Assembly (NCBI RefSeq): GCF_900176375.1
Contig: NZ_FWYF01000001.1
Coordinates: 1,126,449-1,190,448 of the forward strand
Direction of reading: 5' to 3'
Origin: Reichenbachiella faecimaris
GTDB lineage: Bacteria > Bacteroidota > Bacteroidia > Cytophagales > Cyclobacteriaceae
Length of the DNA: 64,000 nucleotides
A program made the translations under genes and the position numbers. This document shows, piece after piece, positions 36,164-47,200 of this stretch (the first letter of the stretch is position 1; each line of letters begins with the position of its first letter). The notes beneath the pieces were generated by a model. That model was not told the DNA's origin. It saw only the letters and a program-made list of their open reading frames with translations, and did not search any database.

Positions 36164-36595
36164 ATGATGAAAACATACCTTTCGATATTTCTACTCATCG
36201 TTTTTTCCGCACTTTCAATCTTACATTTTTACTGGGCCAATGGTGGTTCTTGGGGATTTGCAGAAGCACTACCCACGGACGCAAACGGCAAGCGTTTATT
36301 GAATCCGTCTGCGCTGGAAAGTGCTATAGTTGGAACTGGACTAATGCTTTTCGGAATCTATTATTTACTTCAATCAGGTCTAGTCTTGAGCCTACCCACT
36401 TGGACTTTCTTCAAAATTATTGGATGGATCATTCCAGGCATATTTCTTCTAAGAGCCATTGGAGATTTCAAATTTATTGGCATTTTCAAGCCTCCACTGG
36501 AAACGGCTTTCGCCAAGGCGGATTTATACTTCTACTCTCCTTTGTGCCTTTTGATTGCTCTTTTGGGCTTCTTGATTATTAGACCAAACGACTAA
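36164..36595 (+). CDS. DUF3995-family membrane protein
   Basis: A 143-residue protein with four TM helices. HFYWANGGSWGFAEALP near residue 22 is the hallmark of DUF3995. The function of the family is unknown. Its ATG is immediately after the PBP4 stop codon. Its own stop overlaps the stop of the convergent TolC gene (36592-36595). Confidence 0.85.
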   Translation: MMKTYLSIFLLIVFSALSILHFYWANGGSWGFAEALPTDANGKRLLNPSALESAIVGTGLMLFGIYYLLQSGLVLSLPTWTFFKIIGWIIPGIFLLRAIGDFKFIGIFKPPLETAFAKADLYFYSPLCLLIALLGFLIIRPND

Positions 36596-37941
36596 TTTTC
36601 ACTTAAAATCCCCCCACTCAAACGAAGCAGCTCCGTCTTAGATTCTATCAGATTGTAGATGGACTGATAATATGACAAAGCGGTCTGCAAGTAAGTAATC
36701 TGCAGGTCTCGGTAATTGAAGGAATTGATACTACCATTTCTGTAGCGCTCCGCACCCATGTCTAAATTCAAATCAGCTGTTTCCAGATTTACAGCTGCAA
36801 TACTGTTCAGATTCTGACGAAGGTTGTACCTATCATAAGTGCTGATCAAAGAATTATCCAAAGTCAGTTCTAAATCCTTGATTTGCAACTGGCCAATTTG
36901 CTCTTGAATTCTGGCGTTCTTGATTTGGTTCTTTACTTTACCTCCGTTGTACAGGGTGAAGGAAAGTGTAAGATTTGCGGATAATGACAAAGTGGAGGTG
37001 TTGATTCCAGAGACAGGTCCATCAACTGTTTGAATAGGTGTCCCTAGTTCTACATGATTCCAGCCATTACCACCTGATAAATTGAATGTCAAACGAGGGT
37101 AAATGGCTGAACGGGCTATGCCAATCTCTTTTTGTAAAATTTCTAGATTCACGTACTGATTTCTCAAATTGCTATTCGTTGATTTCATGGCTGCCGCTAA
37201 TTCATCCAGACTAAAATTAGTTTCTTGAACAGCCAGACTATCAGTGAACTGATAAGACTTATCTATTGGTTGAGCCAATAGTAAATTTAAGTTACGAATC
37301 GCATTTTTGTGATTAAGCACTTGCGTTAGATAATTTGAGGAATCCGTTAGGTAGGCATTTTTATCCCTCAAAATATCAAATGTCACAGCACTTCCCAGAT
37401 CTCCTTTCAATTTGACGTAATCATATCTATCTCTAGATAAATTTAGGGTATTGGAAAATACTTCTGTCCTTCTTTCCTCTAACAACACCGTGTAATATGC
37501 CAAAATGATGGCTTGAACAGTATTTTCAATTATGATTTGAGCATTGCCACCTGATTGTTCCTCAAGCAATGCCAGTTTGCCCTTAGTCATGCGTACATTC
37601 AATCCATCAAACAATACCCAATTGGCTTGTACAGAGGGAGAAATATCCGAAGAAGTCTGTGATCCACCAAACCTAAAAGGGTTGTCCGTTTCTAGGTCTT
37701 GGTATGACACAGATGGACTGGCGTTAAAAGAAATATTCGGAAACATACCTGCTTGTCCCCAAGTATTCAGGTTGGCGGCCTGCTCCTTTTTACTTTTTTC
37801 TATTTGAATGGAGAAATTGTTTGATAACCCCATCTCAATGGCTTGAGACAATGACAATTGATCTTGAGCTTGCAATACATTTCCTACAAAAAGACCCAAT
37901 AGGGCCCAAACCAAAGTGGCTTTCCTAATTTGATTATTCAT
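36592..37941 (-). CDS. TolC-family outer-membrane efflux protein, pump 1
   Basis: The outer-membrane channel of a tripartite RND pump, 449 residues. A signal peptide (ending VLQAQ) precedes the two-fold repeated coiled-coil architecture: LSLSQAIEMGLSNNFSIQIE at the first repeat, and the second repeat with NLEILQKEIGIARSAIYPRL and SANLTLSFTLYNGGKVKNQI. It is the last gene of a leftward operon after the adaptor and permease, separated from the permease by a 157-nt gap that may hold a second promoter. Confidence 0.92.
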   Translation of the reverse strand: MNNQIRKATLVWALLGLFVGNVLQAQDQLSLSQAIEMGLSNNFSIQIEKSKKEQAANLNTWGQAGMFPNISFNASPSVSYQDLETDNPFRFGGSQTSSDISPSVQANWVLFDGLNVRMTKGKLALLEEQSGGNAQIIIENTVQAIILAYYTVLLEERRTEVFSNTLNLSRDRYDYVKLKGDLGSAVTFDILRDKNAYLTDSSNYLTQVLNHKNAIRNLNLLLAQPIDKSYQFTDSLAVQETNFSLDELAAAMKSTNSNLRNQYVNLEILQKEIGIARSAIYPRLTFNLSGGNGWNHVELGTPIQTVDGPVSGINTSTLSLSANLTLSFTLYNGGKVKNQIKNARIQEQIGQLQIKDLELTLDNSLISTYDRYNLRQNLNSIAAVNLETADLNLDMGAERYRNGSINSFNYRDLQITYLQTALSYYQSIYNLIESKTELLRLSGGILSEN

Positions 37942-38098
37942 TTATTTTAATTCTTCGTTCCAGGCTTTAAACACTTGAACTTTAATACTCCATCTTTTTT
38001 ATTTCTGTCGTTTCGGCCAAGGAGAAATCTTATCACAGAAGGATATTAAGATTTTTCACCCAAAGGGTTCGAAATAACAAATCATCATAGGACGACTA

Positions 38099-41000
38099 TC
38101 AATACTCCGCTAATTTTTTTCCTTCTATGATGGCTGGTTCTACCTCTTCTTTGGTAGGCTTCAGTATTTCTCTATGATCACCAAAAAACACGCCTTTGAG
38201 GCTCAACCAAATCCCTCTAAAGCACCAGGTGATATATACTTTGATGTCATTGAAACACAGGATCATCACTGGAAAAAAGAAAAGGATAAACAATGTTCCA
38301 AACAATACACCATAAGCCAATGAGATCGCCATGGGGATAATAAACTGCGCTTGCCAGCTTTTTTCCAAAATCAAAGGAAACAATCCCGCTACTGTTGTCA
38401 ATGAAGTCAAAAGAATCGCTCTAAACCTTGCCGTACCGGCCTTATTGATCGCATCCATGACGTTCATTCCCTCCTTCAAATTTCGATTGTATTGATCAAG
38501 CATCACGACTGCGTCATTCACAATTACGCCTGACAAGGCCAGCATACCATAAAAGCTCACGAACGAAACTACAGCATCGTGGAAAAAATGTCCAAATGCT
38601 GCACAAGCCCAGCCTAGTGGTAACAACACCAAAATCAGTGATGTCTGATAAAACGACCTGAAGTTCAAAGTAATGAACAGCAACATCAGCAAAATAACTG
38701 GAACCAATATTTCCATAAAAGAGTCCGTCTGCCTCTGAGAACCCCTAGACTGCCCTTCGAAACTATACTCCAAACCAGCATATTTATTGACAATCGGGGG
38801 CATGATCTCATTGGTGATCTTATCCAAGATAGGAGGCAGAGTGGTTTTTGAGTCAGCCAGCTCGGCATAGACCTGAACTGCTCTTTTGCCATTGAAGTGA
38901 TTGATGCTGGTTATTCCTCGACCAATTTCATAATCTGCTAACTCTGACAAAGGATATTCTGCCCCATTTTTCTTCACTTTCATGGATTCCAGCTGAGTGA
39001 TACTCAATCTGTCCTCTTTTGGATATCGTACCCAAACGCGTATTTCGTCAGTATTGACCTGTAGTCGTTGTACTTCCTCTCCAAAAAATCCCTGGCGTAT
39101 TTGCTGCGTGATATCGTTTTGGGTTAAGCCCAAATGATAAGCCAAGGGCTTGAGCTTCAATTCCAATTCGCGTTGTCCGGCTGATGCGTCGTCTCCCACA
39201 TCAATCAGATCAGACATTTTGAGCAGTGCGTCTTTCACCTCCTCTTTGGCTTTGTCAAGGTCAACAATGTTTTTGCTTTTCAATGAAATGGCTACTGGTT
39301 TTCCCCAATAGTTGGCTGCTCCTACGCTAAACTTCTCCGCCTCAGGCACTTGGCCAATTTCGTCACGAACTAAAGATGCGACCTCATAGCCAGATATATT
39401 GTTTTCATCAAGTTTGTCAAAATCAATCCGAACGGCACCTGTATGAGATCCCGTATTTTGTCTGTCTGAAGTGGATCCCAGCTGTACATCCACATCCGTC
39501 ATGATGGTATCCTTGATTCGACCTTCATCTAGCATTCGCTGATGCACTTTCCAAATCGAGCTTTCAAAACTCCACAAATACTCTTCTGTAACGGTCTCTC
39601 TGGTTCCAGGCTTTAGTACCAAATCTACGTTGATGTCATCTATTGGCGGACGACTGAAAGGGGTAAACTTAATAATGCCTCCTGCAAACATGCCCATGAC
39701 CAAAGTGATGAAGACAAATGGAGCCATAAAAGAAATCCAACGGTACCTCAACAGTCTATTGATAAAGGGAGAGTACATATTGAAACGAACATGATTGATG
39801 ATTCGCTCCATCCCTTGACGGAATCTATAATACAGCCCATCAGTTTTTCTTCCTTCCAGCACCCACTTATGAGAAAGGTGAGCTGGCAAGACAAAAAAGG
39901 CTTCTACCAAGGAAAAGGCCAAGCAGGCAATCACCACTATGGCCATCTCCTTGGTAAATCCATTGTTATCCAAAAAAATGAGAGGCATAAAAGCCACAAT
40001 AGTCGTCATTACTGATGTAAACACAGAGGGCAACATCTCTATAGTCCCGTCTATAGCCGCCTCATGAGGCTTCTTTCCTCTTTCGAAATGCGTGTAAATA
40101 TTTTCAGCGATTACTATACCATCATCCACCAAAATACCTACTACCAATAGCATACCTGTGAGCGTAAGCATATTGATCGTAATGCCTGCCATATCACCAA
40201 TGATAAACATGGCACAAAATGAAATAGGTATACCCATGGCTACCCAAAAGGATAACCTCAGCGACAAGAAAAAGCCTAAGGTGAGTAATACTAGCACTAA
40301 TCCAGTACCGAAATTTCTGACCAATAACTCCAATCTATCTTCCAACATAGAGTTGAAATCAAATCCCATGGACAATTCTATGTTGTCTTGCTGGGTGTTG
40401 AATTCTTTGACATATTCATCCAAAAACTTCGAGATTTTTTCAATGTCCTCTTCAGGTAATTTTTGCACGGCTATATTAATCGCACGCTTGCCATTCGAGA
40501 AGTACTTGTTTGGCACGTCTGCGAACTGCAGTTTTACATCAGCAATTTTGCCTAAGTGTAGCTTTGTGCCGTCTGGATTGGCTCTGACTATAATTTCGTC
40601 CAGGATACTCGGGTCAAACTCTTTCGAATTGGCACGAATACGAATTTCTTCATCTACCGTTTTGATGGAGCCACCAGACACATCTCTATTGTTCATTCGA
40701 ATGGCACTGGCCACTTCAGCAAAAGTAAGATTGTACCTTCTCAAGTCCTGTTCTCTCACTTCTATAGAAATCTCCAAATCAGAATAACCAGAAACCCTCA
40801 CTTGCGAAATGAAACCCGACTTCAGAAAATCATCTTCCACCTGCTCAGCTGCCTTTTTAAGTTCCAGAAGTGAGACTGTACCCCTGATTCCCATATAGGC
40901 CGCCATACTGGTAGACTTCTGCTTAGCCACTACAGGCTTTTCGGCTGATACTGGAAAGGCATTGATCCGATCCACTGCATTCTTCACTTCAGTAGTCAAC

Positions 41001-41314
41001 TCATCCAGGTCATATCCGTCTCTGGAGCGAATACTAATATTGACGAAGTTTTCTGAAGAGGTGGATGTCACTTCTTCTATACCTTCAAGTCCTTTGAGCG
41101 ATTCTTCTATTTTAATAGTTACTCCTTCTTCCATCTCTACTGGAGAGGCGCCTGGATAGGATACGTTGACACTCACGTAACGAGCCTCACGCTCAGGAAA
41201 GAACGATTTCTTAAGATTAAAATAATAAGTACCCAGTCCACCCAGCACACCAACCAATATGATGGCATTGGCCCAAATGGGATATTTTACAAAAAATTCA
41301 ATAACCTTTCTCAT
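38099..41314 (-). CDS. RND efflux transporter permease, pump 1
   Basis: The proton-driven inner-membrane pump of 1071 residues with twelve TM helices and two large periplasmic loops. N-terminal marks are KSFFPEREARYVSVNVSYPG and SPVEMEEGV. TM4 carries the proton-relay pair in GILVDDGIVIAENIY (Asp 397-398). The second half has the matching SGVIVNDAVVMLDQYN. It works with the adaptor encoded 3 nt upstream and the TolC protein downstream. The substrate is not predictable. It is paralogous to the permease at 44285. Confidence 0.95.
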   Translation of the reverse strand: MRKVIEFFVKYPIWANAIILVGVLGGLGTYYFNLKKSFFPEREARYVSVNVSYPGASPVEMEEGVTIKIEESLKGLEGIEEVTSTSSENFVNISIRSRDGYDLDELTTEVKNAVDRINAFPVSAEKPVVAKQKSTSMAAYMGIRGTVSLLELKKAAEQVEDDFLKSGFISQVRVSGYSDLEISIEVREQDLRRYNLTFAEVASAIRMNNRDVSGGSIKTVDEEIRIRANSKEFDPSILDEIIVRANPDGTKLHLGKIADVKLQFADVPNKYFSNGKRAINIAVQKLPEEDIEKISKFLDEYVKEFNTQQDNIELSMGFDFNSMLEDRLELLVRNFGTGLVLVLLTLGFFLSLRLSFWVAMGIPISFCAMFIIGDMAGITINMLTLTGMLLVVGILVDDGIVIAENIYTHFERGKKPHEAAIDGTIEMLPSVFTSVMTTIVAFMPLIFLDNNGFTKEMAIVVIACLAFSLVEAFFVLPAHLSHKWVLEGRKTDGLYYRFRQGMERIINHVRFNMYSPFINRLLRYRWISFMAPFVFITLVMGMFAGGIIKFTPFSRPPIDDINVDLVLKPGTRETVTEEYLWSFESSIWKVHQRMLDEGRIKDTIMTDVDVQLGSTSDRQNTGSHTGAVRIDFDKLDENNISGYEVASLVRDEIGQVPEAEKFSVGAANYWGKPVAISLKSKNIVDLDKAKEEVKDALLKMSDLIDVGDDASAGQRELELKLKPLAYHLGLTQNDITQQIRQGFFGEEVQRLQVNTDEIRVWVRYPKEDRLSITQLESMKVKKNGAEYPLSELADYEIGRGITSINHFNGKRAVQVYAELADSKTTLPPILDKITNEIMPPIVNKYAGLEYSFEGQSRGSQRQTDSFMEILVPVILLMLLFITLNFRSFYQTSLILVLLPLGWACAAFGHFFHDAVVSFVSFYGMLALSGVIVNDAVVMLDQYNRNLKEGMNVMDAINKAGTARFRAILLTSLTTVAGLFPLILEKSWQAQFIIPMAISLAYGVLFGTLFILFFFPVMILCFNDIKVYITWCFRGIWLSLKGVFFGDHREILKPTKEEVEPAIIEGKKLAEY

Positions 41315-41317
41315 GAC

Positions 41318-42451
41318 TTACGATTTAGGTTTTATGATTTCTACTTTCATGTTTTCAGAAGCATTAGAAGGTCTATCAGTCACCATCATTTCTCCTGATT
41401 TCAATCCACTGATAATGGCATTATTCTCAGAGATTTTATGCACTCGCACTTGTCGAGTGACCAGCACACTGTCTTGCACTACAAAAATTTCATTTTTATT
41501 TTTTAGAATTCTACGTGGTACCTCGGCAGCATTTTTCACTGACTTGCCAGGAATTCTGGCTTTCAAAAACAAACCATCCAGTGCCTCATATTTCGATCTT
41601 TTTTGAATATTGATAAACACGCTGACACTTTGAGAATTTGGATCAATGAAATCTGCAATGCGCGTAATGGTTCCTATCCAGTTTTGTTCGAAGTCAGACT
41701 CATCCACGATTGTAACTGCTTTGCCTTTCTGCACAAATTCAATGTCGCGCTGTTCAACAGGTATTTCCAATTCTAATTCGTCAGTACTAATGATTGTACC
41801 AATATTAGCACCAGGATTTACCACAGAACCAATTTGATAATTGATTGAAACTATACTGCCATTGAAAGGAGCATAGATATAAAACTTCTTCAGGTTCTCT
41901 TCTGCGCTCTTGATGGCATAAAACTCACTCAGAATATTCTTTGCAGCCAGAAAAGTCTTCTCTTTTGAGGATTTGGCTTCAGGCAATGCTGGGAGTTTCT
42001 CATCCAATTTTATTCCATCAAAATAAGACTGCCACTCGCTAAAGCTATTAGGAAAATCAATTCTAATGTCTGGAAGAATAGATGCCAGTGTATGCAAAAA
42101 ACTACTTTTTCTTGCTTGCAAATCAAGGTTTTCTTCAATATCATCAATTCTACAAAGGAGCTGGCCTTTTCTGAATCTATGACCTTTTTTGAGAACAGAA
42201 CTCCCATGAAGTAACTTCCCTCCAACTTCAGCAATCACATTGATCTGCTCGGCAGATCCTACTCTACCAAAAGCTTCAATAGTTGTCTCCACAGTTTGAG
42301 GTTCAAAAGGCTTGGCAGCTACATAATTTTTAGCCACTGGTTTTGGTCTTTGAGGTGGCTCCACATTCTGACTAGAAAGTGCCTGATAAGCAAAATAAGT
42401 GGCCACAAGGATAAGGAGTACGACAGCGTACGATACAAGTTTTCTTCTCAT
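41318..42451 (-). CDS. RND periplasmic adaptor (membrane fusion protein), pump 1
   Basis: A 377-residue HlyD/AcrA-type adaptor with an N-terminal membrane anchor (AVVLLILVATYFAYQAL). A lipoyl half-motif lies near residues 75-110, a central insertion LASILPDIRIDFPNSFSEW near residue 125, then YAPFNGSIVSINYQIGSVVN of the second lipoyl half and a beta-barrel domain. It bridges permease and outer-membrane channel. First gene of the leftward operon, divergent from the MarR gene. The insertion is shared with the adaptor at 43163, showing the two pumps are paralogues. Confidence 0.93.
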   Translation of the reverse strand: MRRKLVSYAVVLLILVATYFAYQALSSQNVEPPQRPKPVAKNYVAAKPFEPQTVETTIEAFGRVGSAEQINVIAEVGGKLLHGSSVLKKGHRFRKGQLLCRIDDIEENLDLQARKSSFLHTLASILPDIRIDFPNSFSEWQSYFDGIKLDEKLPALPEAKSSKEKTFLAAKNILSEFYAIKSAEENLKKFYIYAPFNGSIVSINYQIGSVVNPGANIGTIISTDELELEIPVEQRDIEFVQKGKAVTIVDESDFEQNWIGTITRIADFIDPNSQSVSVFINIQKRSKYEALDGLFLKARIPGKSVKNAAEVPRRILKNKNEIFVVQDSVLVTRQVRVHKISENNAIISGLKSGEMMVTDRPSNASENMKVEIIKPKS

Positions 42452-42635
42452 TGGTTATAGATGTAATATTCTGTCTTCTATCGCAAAAATGAACCAATTG
42501 TTTCAGAATACACCTAGTATTTGATGAATGGTAGCTATTAGGATAATTTTATTTATGGCAATTCTAATTCGCAACACTCAAAAAAACAGCGGCACATCAC
42601 TCATTTTTAGCTCACAACAAATCATTAAGAAAAAA

Positions 42636-42659
42636 AATTAATTGCATATACAACTAATT
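42636..42659. promoter_or_regulatory. 24-bp palindromic MarR-type operator between the two pumps
   Basis: AATTAATTGCAT and ATACAACTAATT form an imperfect palindrome with 10 of 12 positions complementary. It ends 25 nt before the MarR ATG and lies 185 nt from the divergent adaptor start. Centre and length fit MarR-family operators (about TTGnnTATnCAA). Control of both pumps from this site is an inference. Confidence 0.65.
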
Positions 42660-42684
42660 AGAACTATCTCCGTAAACCAGCGTC

Positions 42685-43158
42685 ATGGAAGAAAACAAAT
42701 TGCCGGAATTAGACCAAACTATACTCCCCTGGCTCGGAAGAACCATGAAAGCTTTGGACTACTACCTCAACGACCATTTGGCATCAAGAGGGCTTAAGTT
42801 GACCAAAGCCCAGATGATCCTTTTGAAGGTTCTATTTCAGCAAGGGGCCATGGCACAAAACAATTTGGCATTTATCACGAACAGAGATAAGACTTCGCTT
42901 ACCCGACTGATCAACACCATGGAAAAGAAAAATTTTGTAATTCGATCTGTAGATAAAAATGACAAGCGCATAAAATTGGTCAGTATCACTGAAGAAGGTA
43001 AAAAAATGTTTAACTCAGCCATTCCTATCCTTCAAGAGATCATTAGCACAATACAGGAAGGTATCGAACAAAAAGACTTAGAAATGACCATTAAGGTATT
43101 AAAACAAATAGGTAAGAATATAAAAATAGATGAGTTAACAACTCCTCTCAATAAATAA
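42685..43158 (+). CDS. MarR-family transcriptional regulator of the efflux pumps
   Basis: A 157-residue winged-helix repressor. The core is LTKAQMILLKVLFQQGAMAQ, then NNLAFITNRDKTSLTRLINT as recognition helix, and the wing KNDKRIKLVSITEEGK. It starts the rightward operon that continues with adaptor (4-nt gap), permease and TolC genes, and faces the leftward pump operon. It probably binds the palindrome at 42636-42659 and responds to a drug or bile-like compound (inference). Confidence 0.93.
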   Translation: MEENKLPELDQTILPWLGRTMKALDYYLNDHLASRGLKLTKAQMILLKVLFQQGAMAQNNLAFITNRDKTSLTRLINTMEKKNFVIRSVDKNDKRIKLVSITEEGKKMFNSAIPILQEIISTIQEGIEQKDLEMTIKVLKQIGKNIKIDELTTPLNK

Positions 43159-43162
43159 CTTC

Positions 43163-44278
43163 ATGAAAAGACAAATATCAATAGTAGCAGGTATACTGAT
43201 CATATTAGGTGGATTCTTTGGATCCAGAATGATTATAGATAGTAAAAAAGACGAAAAACCACCAGTGCAAAAGAATGTAACTACAGTGTTTACACAAAAG
43301 GTGAAAGGTTCAAACATTGGGGTGAGCGTCATAGAAAATGGTCGGTTGATTGCCAAAAGAAAAGCCGATCTATATGCCGAAGTTCAGGGGGTAATGGAAT
43401 CGAGTAAGAAAGCTTTCAAAGCAGGAATAAAATATTCTGAAGGAGAAACATTGGTCAACATCAGAAGCAATGACGCATATGTAAGTCTATTGGCACAAAA
43501 AAGCGTACTGCAAAATTTAGTTACAAGCATTTTACCAGATTTAAGGCTGGATTACCCAGAGGCTTATAAAAAGTGGAATGCCTATGTTTCCAATTTTGAC
43601 ATCAGCGCTCCGATTGCGAAACTGCCAGAAACTACTTCAGAAAAAGAAAAATATTTCATTACTGGAAAGAATATTTACACCACTTATTACAACACCAAGA
43701 ACCTTGAAATACTTCAAGGTAAATACAAAATCCGAGCACCCTACAGTGGAGTACTCACTGAAACCTTGGTCAACCCTGGCACCGTCATCCGACCAGGTCA
43801 AAAGCTTGGAGAGTTTATAGACCCCTCTCTGTATGAACTGGAGGTAGCCGTCAGTCAATCTGTGCTTCCCTCCTTATCGATTGGTAAAAAGGTAAAAGTT
43901 AATAATCCCAATGTCAATAACCAAAACTGGACTGGCCAGGTATCTAGAATCAATGGAAAAGTAGATGCCACCACACAAACCGTTCAGGTTTACATAGACG
44001 TTTCAGGAAAAGAGCTGAAAGAAGGTGTGTACTTAGAAGCCGAAATTTCAGGAGAAGAAATTCAAGATGCTGTAGAAATTGACAGAAAACTGCTTGTAGA
44101 AGGTGATAAAATCTACGCCATCCAGAATAACCAACTCTATCTCATACCTGTCGTGATAGTCCACAAAACTAATAAATCTGTCATTGTGAATAATCTAAAA
44201 GATGGAACAGAAATCCTCTCCAGAATTGTTCCAGGTGCATTTGAAGGCATGGAAGTAAAAGTGTACAGCGAAAACTAA
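43163..44278 (+). CDS. RND periplasmic adaptor (membrane fusion protein), pump 2
   Basis: A 371-residue AcrA/HlyD-type adaptor with an N-terminal anchor (ISIVAGILIILGGFFGS). The lipoyl and hairpin regions include VTSILPDLRLDYPEAYKKW, closely like the insertion in pump 1's adaptor, and YKIRAPYSGVLTETLVNPGT as second lipoyl half. It is followed 6 nt later by its permease. Paralogous to the adaptor at 41318. Confidence 0.93.
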   Translation: MKRQISIVAGILIILGGFFGSRMIIDSKKDEKPPVQKNVTTVFTQKVKGSNIGVSVIENGRLIAKRKADLYAEVQGVMESSKKAFKAGIKYSEGETLVNIRSNDAYVSLLAQKSVLQNLVTSILPDLRLDYPEAYKKWNAYVSNFDISAPIAKLPETTSEKEKYFITGKNIYTTYYNTKNLEILQGKYKIRAPYSGVLTETLVNPGTVIRPGQKLGEFIDPSLYELEVAVSQSVLPSLSIGKKVKVNNPNVNNQNWTGQVSRINGKVDATTQTVQVYIDVSGKELKEGVYLEAEISGEEIQDAVEIDRKLLVEGDKIYAIQNNQLYLIPVVIVHKTNKSVIVNNLKDGTEILSRIVPGAFEGMEVKVYSEN

Positions 44279-44284
44279 AATAGA

Positions 44285-47200
44285 ATGTATAAAATAATTG
44301 ATCATTTTATCAAGTACCCAATCGCTGGTTGGGTCATTGTTATTGCTTTCACCTTTTTGGGGACGTTTGGTTTTTTAAATCTCAAATCTTCCTTTTTCCC
44401 CTTGGTTGAAAGTAGAGATATCACTATCAATGTCACCTACCCTGGTGCATCTCCCCAAGAGATGGAAGAGGGCATTATCCTTAAGATAGAAGATAACATA
44501 AGAGGCCTTGTCGGAATAGATCGATTTACGTCTACCTCCTCTGAAAACTCTGCTTCTGTAAGAATAGAAGTTTTGAAAGGGTACGATATAGATGCAGTAT
44601 TGGCTGATGTGAAAAATGCGGTCGATCGAATCCCGTCATTTCCAGTTGGCATGGAGCCCGCCATTATTTCCAAAGGTATTTTCATAACAGAAGCCGTCAC
44701 TATGGCGATCAGTGGGCAAAATATTCCCCTGACCGCTCTGAAGACCATGGCCAGAGAGGTAGAAACAGATTTAAAAAATCTAGAAGGAATTTCTCAAGTC
44801 GAAGTCACTGGATATCCAGAAGAAGAAATTGAGATTGCTATCAATGAAGATAAACTAAGAGCCTATGATCTGACCTTTCAGCAGATTGCCAATGCCGTAT
44901 CTTCTACCAATATTTTGGTTACTGGCGGCACGATCAAAACGGCACATGAGGAGTATCTAATTAGAGTAAGCAACAGGAAGTATCATGGAGATGAACTAGA
45001 TCACATCATTGTAAAAGCCACGGAATCAGGCGAATTGGTTCGGCTCAAAGATATAGCTGAAGTAAGAGATCGCTGGTCTGAAACTCCAGACAGATCTTAT
45101 TTCAACGGGGAGAGTTCTGTGAGAATTCAGGTGAACGCAACCATCTCGGAAGATCTCATAGATGTCGCTGACAAAACCAAGGGCTACATTGATGACTTCA
45201 ACGAAAGTCACGATAATGTGCAAATCAATATTACCCGAGACTCATCAATCACCATTGTTCAGCGCTCCGAATTGCTTCTGAGGAATGGTGTGCAAGGCAT
45301 GTTGTTGGTGCTGTTTTTCCTAGCCATTTTTCTCAAACCAAGATTGGCCTTTTGGGTAGCTTTTGGTTTGCCGATTGCCTTCTTTGGCATGTTTATGTTT
45401 GCTGGGTATTTCAGCGTGACCATCAACGTACTTTCGTTATTTGGGATGATCATTGTGATCGGTATTTTGGTAGATGACGGCATTGTAATTGCAGAAAACA
45501 TCTATCATCATTACGAAAAAGGAAAAAGCCCCATTCAAGCAGCAGTAGATGGTACTATGGAAGTCATACCTGCAATTACATCCGCTATTCTTACTACGCT
45601 GGTTGCGTTCTCTACATTCTTCTTTTTGGAAGGTCGCATTGGAGAGTTCTTTGGAGAGGTGTCAACCATCGTCATTCTTACTTTGGGCATTTCGCTGGTG
45701 GAAGCACTCATTATTTTACCCTCTCATGTTGCGCACTCCAAAGCCTTGTCTAAAGAACAAAAAACCTATGTATTCAATCGTTATGCGGATCAGTTTATGG
45801 GTTGGATCAGAGACAAGGTTTACGCCCCAGTACTTCTGTTTTTCTTAAACAATCGCGTACTTGGCTTTGCCATTCCAATTTTTTTATTTTTCCTAACGAT
45901 AGGATCGATTGGAGGTGGAATTATTCGAGTAACCTTCTTTCCTCAGATTGCGAGTGATCGAATTTCAGTATCCCTGAAAATGCCTCAGGGCACACATGAA
46001 TCGATCACAGATTCCATCATTTCACACATAGAAAACGTAGCCTGGGAATTAGGAAAAGAGTTTGACACTCAGCAGGATGGTGATGCCATCGAAAATATGG
46101 TAAGAAGAATGGGGCCTGGTACATCAACAGCTTCATTGAATATCAACTTACTGGCGGGAGAAAATAGAAATTTTCCCTCTCATGAAATGTCCTCTGCGCT
46201 TCGTGAACGAGTAGGTGAAATTCACGGAGCAGAAAGCGTGGTTTTTGGGTCAGGCGGAAACTTTGGCGGTAAACCAATCTCCATGGCACTGCTGAGTGAC
46301 AATATTGAGGAACTCAAGGCCGCCAAAAAAATAATGAAGGATTACCTTCAGGCAAACCCTTTAGTAAAAGACATAGAGGACAACGACCCTCAAGGCATCA
46401 AGGAGATCAAGATTACTCTGAAAGACGAAGCTTACGCTATGGGTTTCCGCCTCAATGATGTCATCAGTCAAGTCAGATCTGGTTTCTTTGGCTTTCAAGC
46501 CCAAAGGTTTCAAAGAAGAAGAGACGAAATCAAAGTATGGGTGAGATATGATAAGGAAGAACGTTCTTCCATAAAGAATCTGGATGACATGCGCATTGTG
46601 AATTCATCTGGTGATCGAGTGCCGCTTACAGAGATTGCAAACTACGAAATCTCCAGAGGTGAAATTTCCATCAATCACTTGAATGGTAAAAGGGAAATTC
46701 GGCTGGAAGGCGATTTGAAAGACCCTAAAACAAGTGCCACTGATATTATGAATGAAGTAAAGGCTGAAATGTTGCCAAAATTGAAGGCACAGTTTCCGCA
46801 CGTCACGCCTGTGTTTGAAGGTCAAAATCGTGAAGCTGGTAAAACCACGGCTTCTGCTGCGGCAGTCTTGCCAGTCATCATTTTTTCCATCTTTGTGATC
46901 ATTGCATTTACGTTTAGATCTATTAGCCAGCCCTTTCTTTTGCTACTTATGATCCCGTTTAGTTTGATTGGGGTAGCCTGGGGGCATTGGATACATGACT
47001 TCCCAATCAATATCCTATCCTTTTTAGGGATTATTGCCCTTATCGGAATTGTAGTAAATGATGGTCTGGTGTTGATAGGAAAGATGAATGCCTACCTCAA
47101 AGAGGGACGCCCCTACCAGCAGGCACTCCTTGATGCTGGTAAGTCAAGGTTTAGAGCCATTTTCTTAACTTCAATCACGACAGTTGCAGGGCTTACTCCT

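Noticed and set aside
40158-40787. 209-codon plus-strand frame
   Set aside because: It lies opposite the RND permease gene; low-complexity Ser/Leu-rich composition fits a shadow.
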